Shown here piece after piece: positions 5,618 to 9,483 of a stretch of DNA of 9,483 nt (its first letter is position 1; every line of letters starts with the position of its first letter). The stretch comes from an uncultured Methanomethylovorans sp. (GTDB lineage: Archaea > Halobacteriota > Methanosarcinia > Methanosarcinales > Methanosarcinaceae). The translations under genes were made by a program, and so were the position numbers. The DNA is taken from assembly GCA_937968035.1 (NCBI GenBank), contig CALBTS010000045.1:1-9483 (forward strand), in the 5' to 3' direction. The notes beneath the pieces are model-generated. The model was not told the origin of the DNA, ran no database searches, and was given only the letters and a program-made list of their open reading frames with translations.

Positions 5618-7120
5618 CTAAAAATCAAATAATGTCTTCTGCGGCTTTTTTATCATTCCGTTTGTCTTCTCTTTTTCCTTAGCAGGTTCATTATTGCCGT
5701 TCTTTTCTTCCGAAATCTTCTCTTTATTGTTTATCATATCAGCAAGTCTTGTTTGCTTCTGATCTTCATTGATCGTTTGTTTTTCCTTCACCTTGAAAAA
5801 AGTAACTTCTGTTTCTCCCTTTTCTTTTCTTAGTTCCTTTGCATCATCATAGATCTTCTGAAGTTTTTTAGTTACTTTCGACGCACCTGTCAGAAATACA
5901 AGTTCATCAAGGTCCAGTTCCAACTCAGCTACCACCGCAGGAGCATAGTCCTGGTCTTCAAGCAATATGCTATAAATGAATGCTATGTCTGTACCTGCGT
6001 AACGCATTGATTCATGGCAGTGATCAGCTATCTTTGCTGCAATGTTATTGCGCATGTTCCTTCTAGCCTTCAGCTGTCCCATACGACGCCACAAAGAAGG
6101 TGGATTGAACTTCACAAAACCGCGTTTCGGTTGAGACTTTGATACGACCGTTCCACATGTCATGAGCACGCTTGCATAACGCCACATAAGGTAATTCTGT
6201 CTTTTTTGTACTCTTCCAAGAAACAGGTCTGCACGGGATATATACTCATATCCGCTTCGGATCGGGTCTGTGATCATTCCTTCATCCTTACCAGCATATT
6301 GGATCGGGAGATTCTCATTGATCCAGTGGATAAGATCTTCAGGACTTTCGTCAAGGTTGTATGTTGTTTCGAGGGCTGTTTTTGCATCAGTTCCCTTAAA
6401 TATCCTTTCCATTACCTTGAATATGGATTCTTTGTTATCTCTCTCCGCAGTAGCAATGTCTTCTATGTTGATCTCATTTCTGCCCATGGCAACTGCCTGC
6501 AGGTCGTTAATGGCACTGCGCATATCACCATCTGCATTCTCTGCGATCTTCTCTATAATGCCTACACCACACATCAGACCCTCTTTTTGAGCTACCTGCT
6601 TCAGGGCCGGTATCATAGAACGTGCCTGAAGTGCATTGAATTTGATCTCCAGGACATTCGATCTGACAGACGATGGAATTCCATAGGCATCGTTAGCTAT
6701 CAATACTATAGGTTGACCGGTTGATCTGATTATATCCCCTATTGCCTTTGCACCACCACGATCGCTTGTCCCATGCATGTTATCGGCTTCATCCAGCACT
6801 ATAAGCCTTTTGGAATCCATACCCCCAAATGTGCTCATTCTGGAAGCTGAACCTGCGACCCTTTCGATGACATCGGCTGTGCGCTGGTCGCTGGCATTGA
6901 GTTCGATAACTTCCCATTCCATATCCATTGCAAGAGCATAGGCCGTTGATGTCTTTCCGACACCTGCCGGACCATGGAGCAACACTGCCTTTTGTTCGGG
7001 CATGCTGTCCAGCCACTTCTCAGCCCATGATCTAAGTTGTCCGGTTGCACCCGAATTTCCCACGACATCAGCAAGGCTTTTTGGCCTGTATTTTTCAGCC
7101 CATTCTTTCGGTGTGGTCAT
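5618..7120 (-). CDS. rfcL: Replication factor C large subunit (clamp loader)
   Basis: This 500-aa AAA+ large subunit works with RFC small subunits to open and load the PCNA sliding clamp at primer-template junctions. The N-terminal RFC box reads [16 protein letters not shown] (7-22). Walker A is [10 protein letters not shown] (49-58), Walker [10 protein letters not shown] (106-114), sensor 1 lies in IANDAYG with Asn143, and sensor 2 in [11 protein letters not shown] with Arg201. The helical clamp-loader collar domain fills the middle. A long charged Lys/Glu-rich linker (about 445-490) leads to QKTLFDF (494-500), a PIP-box PCNA-binding motif at the extreme C-terminus, as is typical for archaeal RFC-L. 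The ATG at 7118-7120 directly precedes [12 protein letters not shown] and no in-frame alternative fits better; the ribosome-binding site is weak (GGAT). It is divergent from the MtxX-like gene across an 86-bp shared promoter region. Confidence 0.97.
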   Translation of the reverse strand: MTTPKEWAEKYRPKSLADVVGNSGATGQLRSWAEKWLDSMPEQKAVLLHGPAGVGKTSTAYALAMDMEWEVIELNASDQRTADVIERVAGSASRMSTFGGMDSKRLIVLDEADNMHGTSDRGGAKAIGDIIRSTGQPIVLIANDAYGIPSSVRSNVLEIKFNALQARSMIPALKQVAQKEGLMCGVGIIEKIAENADGDMRSAINDLQAVAMGRNEINIEDIATAERDNKESIFKVMERIFKGTDAKTALETTYNLDESPEDLIHWINENLPIQYAGKDEGMITDPIRSGYEYISRADLFLGRVQKRQNYLMWRYASVLMTCGTVVSKSQPKRGFVKFNPPSLWRRMGQLKARRNMRNNIAAKIADHCHESMRYAGTDIAFIYSILLEDQDYAPAVVAELELDLDELVFLTGASKVTKKLQKIYDDAKELRKEKGETEVTFFKVKEKQTINEDQKQTRLADMINNKEKISEEKNGNNEPAKEKEKTNGMIKKPQKTLFDF

Positions 7121-7206
7121 TGCATCATATCCAATAGAGGGAAACTAATTAATGTTTTCACTCCTTTGTTGGTTTTGCTTGATATTAATAATTGTAGGTA
7201 CATGAC
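7121..7206. promoter_or_regulatory. Divergent promoter region between rfcL and the mtxX-like operon
   Basis: The 86-bp gap must serve both directions. For the plus strand, AACTAATTAATG (7143-7154) is a candidate TATA element, predicting initiation near 7175; AGGT (7196-7199) lies 7 nt before the ATG at 7207 as a modest ribosome-binding site. For the minus strand, ATTATTAATATC (7181-7192) would start transcripts near 7160. The two candidate promoters overlap, so they could compete. Neither box is a strong match. Confidence 0.4.
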
Positions 7207-8052
7207 ATGTCGCTCCTGACCACGCCTGACCTTGTGGACATTATTCGGAACAAAGCTATTCAGAACCGGGCAAAAGTAGCCATCGGCATCAGGGATCCTA
7301 CCAAAAAGATCATCTCAAGTGCAGAGGAAGCAAATGATAAGGGGTTTGCGGAAGTCATATTGGTAGGTGACCAGCGGGAGATAGGGTTTTTAGGTACTTC
7401 TCTTGAGGTAGTGGGAACCGATGAACCTGAAAAAGTGATGGTGGACCTTTTGGCCTCTGGCCATGTGGATGCTGCTGTAAGGGGTACGGCCCGGGCGTCT
7501 GACACACTGTCTTATCTTAAAAAGGTTCTCGGGATGGAAAAACTTCATCGTGTGGCTTTGCTTACGACGGCTGATGGAACTCCTTTTTTTATTGCTCCGG
7601 TAGGTATAGATGAAGGTGAGGACCTTGCCGATAAAATGGAATTCGCACGGCTTGGGTCGGAACACATACGCCGTTTTGGTATAGAGCCCCTGCTGGGAAT
7701 ACTTTCCGGAGGCAGGATGGGTGATCTGGGACGCAACAGCAGGGTGGACCGTACTTTGGCAGATGGGGAATTCATGGTCAATCAATTGAACAAAATGGGG
7801 ATCAAAGCAAAGCATTATACTATCCTTATTGAAGATGCTATCAAAGAAGCCAATTTCCTCATTGCTCCGGATGGCATCTCTGGCAATCTGATCTTCCGTA
7901 CACTTGTCTTTTTGGGATGTGGTGATGGCATGGGAGCACCGATCTTGATGGACAAGTATGTTTTTGTTGATACTTCAAGGGTTGGAGGACATTACGCCAA
8001 AGCGATCATGGTTGCGGGTGCACTTGCTAATATGAACAAAAGCAAAGGGTGA
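7207..8052 (+). CDS. mtxX: Methanogenesis marker protein 4 (MtxX-like, phosphotransacetylase-fold)
   Basis: This 281-aa protein looks like the methanogenesis marker 4/MtxX family, which is related in fold to phosphate acetyl/butyryltransferases and found in methanogens. The exact reaction is not established; MtxX was named from an operon with methyltransferase-like subunits in Methanosarcina. Visible traits are an N-terminal helix, a repeated alpha/beta pattern (AEVILVGDQREIGFLG around 68-83, then DAAVRGTARASDTLSYL), a Gly-rich stretch LLGILSGGRMGDLGRNSR (162-179), and a C-terminal segment with FLIAPDGISGNLIFRTL and GMGAPILMDKYVFVDTSR. The start at 7207 gives MSLLTTPDL; an ATG 5 nt upstream is out of frame. 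It ends 4 nt before the thymidylate synthase gene, whose ribosome-binding site overlaps the mtxX stop, so the two are almost certainly one operon. I am sure of the family, less so of function. Confidence 0.88.
   Translation: MSLLTTPDLVDIIRNKAIQNRAKVAIGIRDPTKKIISSAEEANDKGFAEVILVGDQREIGFLGTSLEVVGTDEPEKVMVDLLASGHVDAAVRGTARASDTLSYLKKVLGMEKLHRVALLTTADGTPFFIAPVGIDEGEDLADKMEFARLGSEHIRRFGIEPLLGILSGGRMGDLGRNSRVDRTLADGEFMVNQLNKMGIKAKHYTILIEDAIKEANFLIAPDGISGNLIFRTLVFLGCGDGMGAPILMDKYVFVDTSRVGGHYAKAIMVAGALANMNKSKG
8047..8052 (+). promoter_or_regulatory. Ribosome-binding site of the thymidylate synthase gene, embedded in the mtxX stop
   Basis: GGGTGA lies 4 nt before the ATG at 8057, and its TGA is the stop codon of the upstream gene. 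This arrangement favours translational coupling of the two genes. Confidence 0.7.
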
Positions 8053-8056
8053 AATT

Positions 8057-8821
8057 ATGAAAGCAGTACTAATAGAAGCCGATACCATCTCTTCTGCATG
8101 GTCACGGTTGATATATGAGATATACAAGAATGGTGAAGATCACAAACCAGATTACAGTACGGGGACTCGCAGATTGCATGCTACTGTTGTCATTAATGAT
8201 GTTAATGCTGATCAGGTGAACTCCTTTGTTCCCTTTGGGGAGAATCTCATTAAGAAATACAAGGAAGAGCTTACCGAGGAATATGCTGATTGGTATGTAT
8301 CACTTCCCGACGACGATCGAAGGAAGTTCGATTACTGTTATGCAAAACAGCTTTTCCGTTATGGTGAAACAGCGTATAATACTCTTTCAGAGAATGTGAA
8401 GAACCTCCGGGTCGGTTCCAGAAGACATGTTGGTGTGCTGTGGGAGAACGAAGTTCATATTCCTAAGTTCGAGGACCAACCCTGCTGGATCGCTTACAAG
8501 CTGGAGCTGCTAAATGAAACTGATGTCAGGCTATATATCCTGTATCGTTCATGGGATGCTTTCGGTGGTTTCCCTGCAAATCTTCCAGCTATTGTGGAAG
8601 GTTTCAAGAAAGTTTTCAGGGAAAATGATATGCCTTACAGGATAGAGTCATTGATGGCCACTGGATGGGATACTCATATCTATGAGGCTGATCTGCAGGC
8701 CGTGGAAAATATATTCAAAACAGCGGAGCTTTGTCCCAGGTGTGGTAACATAGCCGCAAAACATGCTTTCATATCCACAACTAAAGGCAGGGTTTGTCTG
8801 CAATGTAAGTCCAGGATGTGA
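8057..8821 (+). CDS. thyA: Thymidylate synthase (methanogen type) with C-terminal zinc ribbon
   Basis: This 254-aa enzyme is predicted to methylate dUMP to dTMP, probably with a methanopterin-type methylene donor, as methanogens use that instead of folate (inference from the lineage). ThyA landmarks are all visible: the double Arg of GSRRHVGV (Arg122/Arg123, phosphate binding), the nucleophile Cys143 in QPCW, Arg164-Ser165 and Asp167 in YRSWDAFGGFPANL, and the ribose-binding His207/Tyr209 in DTHIYEADL. Asn175 occupies the place of E. coli Asn177, which selects uracil; dCMP hydroxymethylases have Asp there, so a dUMP substrate is favoured. After the catalytic fold, residues 226-250 hold CPRCG and CLQC, a probable zinc ribbon not found in standard ThyA. 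The start has a good ribosome-binding site in the end of mtxX. A small hairpin follows the stop. Confidence 0.88.
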   Translation: MKAVLIEADTISSAWSRLIYEIYKNGEDHKPDYSTGTRRLHATVVINDVNADQVNSFVPFGENLIKKYKEELTEEYADWYVSLPDDDRRKFDYCYAKQLFRYGETAYNTLSENVKNLRVGSRRHVGVLWENEVHIPKFEDQPCWIAYKLELLNETDVRLYILYRSWDAFGGFPANLPAIVEGFKKVFRENDMPYRIESLMATGWDTHIYEADLQAVENIFKTAELCPRCGNIAAKHAFISTTKGRVCLQCKSRM

Positions 8822-8839
8822 AAAGTCCCGGGTACTTTT
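8821..8839 (+). terminator. Possible hairpin terminator after thyA
   Basis: AAAAGT (8821-8826) and ACTTTT (8834-8839) form a 6-bp stem around CCCGGGT, beginning at the last base of the stop codon. It ends in a short T-run. The position is apt for the end of the two-gene operon, but the stem is A/T-rich. Further T-rich runs follow at 8896-8903. Confidence 0.35.
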
Positions 8840-8909
8840 CAATTCCGGCTTCAATTCGTGTCGGCAATAATTTCGGATCTTCGTATCCTTCTCTTCACTT
8901 TTTAAATCC

Positions 8910-8949
8910 AAAATATATATCTACTAGTAGCACCTAAATATGTATATTA
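8910..8949 (+). promoter_or_regulatory. Promoter of the ribbon-helix-helix gene with a 10-bp palindrome
   Basis: AAAATATATAT (8910-8920) is a good TATA box with a predicted start near 8941. Directly behind it, CTACTAGTAG (8921-8930) is a perfect 10-bp palindrome lying between box and start, a typical operator position. A second AT-rich box, TAAATATGTATA (8935-8946), would instead produce an almost leaderless transcript. Autoregulation by the downstream ribbon-helix-helix protein is an attractive but untested reading. Confidence 0.4.
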
Positions 8950-8974
8950 TTAAAAATATATTAGAGACGGTGTG

Positions 8975-9483
8975 ATGAAAAGATTAACTATCAGCATGTC
9001 CGATGCTCTTTTTGATAAACTGGATCAGGTGGAGAACAAGAGCTTATTTATAAGGAAGCTTATTGAGGGTGAACTCCGCAAAGGTATCACTTATTCTTCG
9101 GATGCCACTTATGAGAGCCTGGCAGGAGACATAGAGGATCTGCATCACGAAATACGATCTCTCTCTTCCAGATTGGCATCAATTGAAAATCAAATTGCTA
9201 ATGTCAAGACAACCCCCTCCCTCACAAACGATAAGTTTGAGTCGGATCAGGCTGTCAGTTATCAAATTCCTTCCCTGCCCTCCTTAGAAAATGAAGTTGA
9301 AACACCCATTATTCAAACCACTGCTGTGGATAGTTACTCTATGGCCGATGGGATTGATGTCGTTGCAGATAAGGATCAGGGCTCTGTTTCCGCCAACATC
9401 TCAGATATTCATGTCAGCCTATATGCACAGGATAATGACAAAGTTCTGCCTGTTCATAGTGATGAAATGCACAATATGCCATT
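8975..9483 (+). CDS. Ribbon-helix-helix (CopG-like) protein with coiled coil and acidic tail, 3'-truncated by window edge
   Basis: 169 residues are visible and the frame is still open at the window end. The N-terminus MKRLTISMSDALFDKLDQV followed by SLFIRKLIEGEL (23-34) fits a ribbon-helix-helix DNA-binding domain: strand KRLTISM pairs in the dimer to contact the major groove, then two helices. Residues 48-78 have heptad-like spacing (DLHHEIRSLSSRLASIENQI) and probably form a coiled coil. From about 80 on the chain is rich in Asp, Glu, Ser and Pro and looks disordered, with no recognisable domain before the edge. The ATG at 8975 is chosen because the strand residues follow at once; a GTG lies one codon upstream and GGTG (8969-8972) is too close to be a good ribosome-binding site. 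The function of the C-terminal part is unknown to me. Confidence 0.75.
   Translation, partial: MKRLTISMSDALFDKLDQVENKSLFIRKLIEGELRKGITYSSDATYESLAGDIEDLHHEIRSLSSRLASIENQIANVKTTPSLTNDKFESDQAVSYQIPSLPSLENEVETPIIQTTAVDSYSMADGIDVVADKDQGSVSANISDIHVSLYAQDNDKVLPVHSDEMHNMP

Noticed and set aside
6206..6724. 172-aa open frame on the plus strand inside rfcL
   Set aside because: It is antisense to the AAA+ and collar domains of RFC-L, with no family resemblance.

Overview
The window reads as chromosomal DNA from a methanogenic euryarchaeon, most likely a methylotrophic member of the Methanosarcinaceae (inference). The reasons are archaeal information-processing genes (topoisomerase VI A and B, clamp-loader large subunit), a methanogenesis marker gene of the MtxX type, a methanogen-type thymidylate synthase, TATA-box promoters and GGTGA-like ribosome-binding sites.

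Layout. 1-563 (+) is the 3' part of an ABC transporter ATPase whose start lies outside the window. 564-708 is a convergent gap holding a small element bounded by imperfect inverted repeats. 709-4824 (-) carries top6B, top6A and an MscS-type channel gene, with top6B stop and top6A start directly abutting. 4907-5140 (-) is a stand-alone Lrp/AsnC ligand-binding (RAM) domain protein. 5141-5617 has no protein gene but is not empty: it holds two related C-rich hairpin units. Each lies about 26 nt downstream of a TATA box and is followed by a T-tract, so they look like two paralogous small RNA genes with separately controlled promoters. 5618-7120 (-) is the RFC large subunit, ending in a PCNA-binding motif. 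Divergently, 7207-8821 (+) is a two-gene operon: methanogenesis marker 4 (MtxX-like), then a thymidylate synthase with a C-terminal zinc ribbon. At the right edge, 8975 onward (+) starts a ribbon-helix-helix protein with coiled coil and acidic tail, cut by the window end.

Together the region is a DNA replication and precursor neighbourhood (topoisomerase VI, clamp loader, dTMP synthesis) with a methanogenesis-linked gene. The least explained part is the sRNA-like pair at 5298-5559. All family assignments come from motif reading by eye; no database search was possible.
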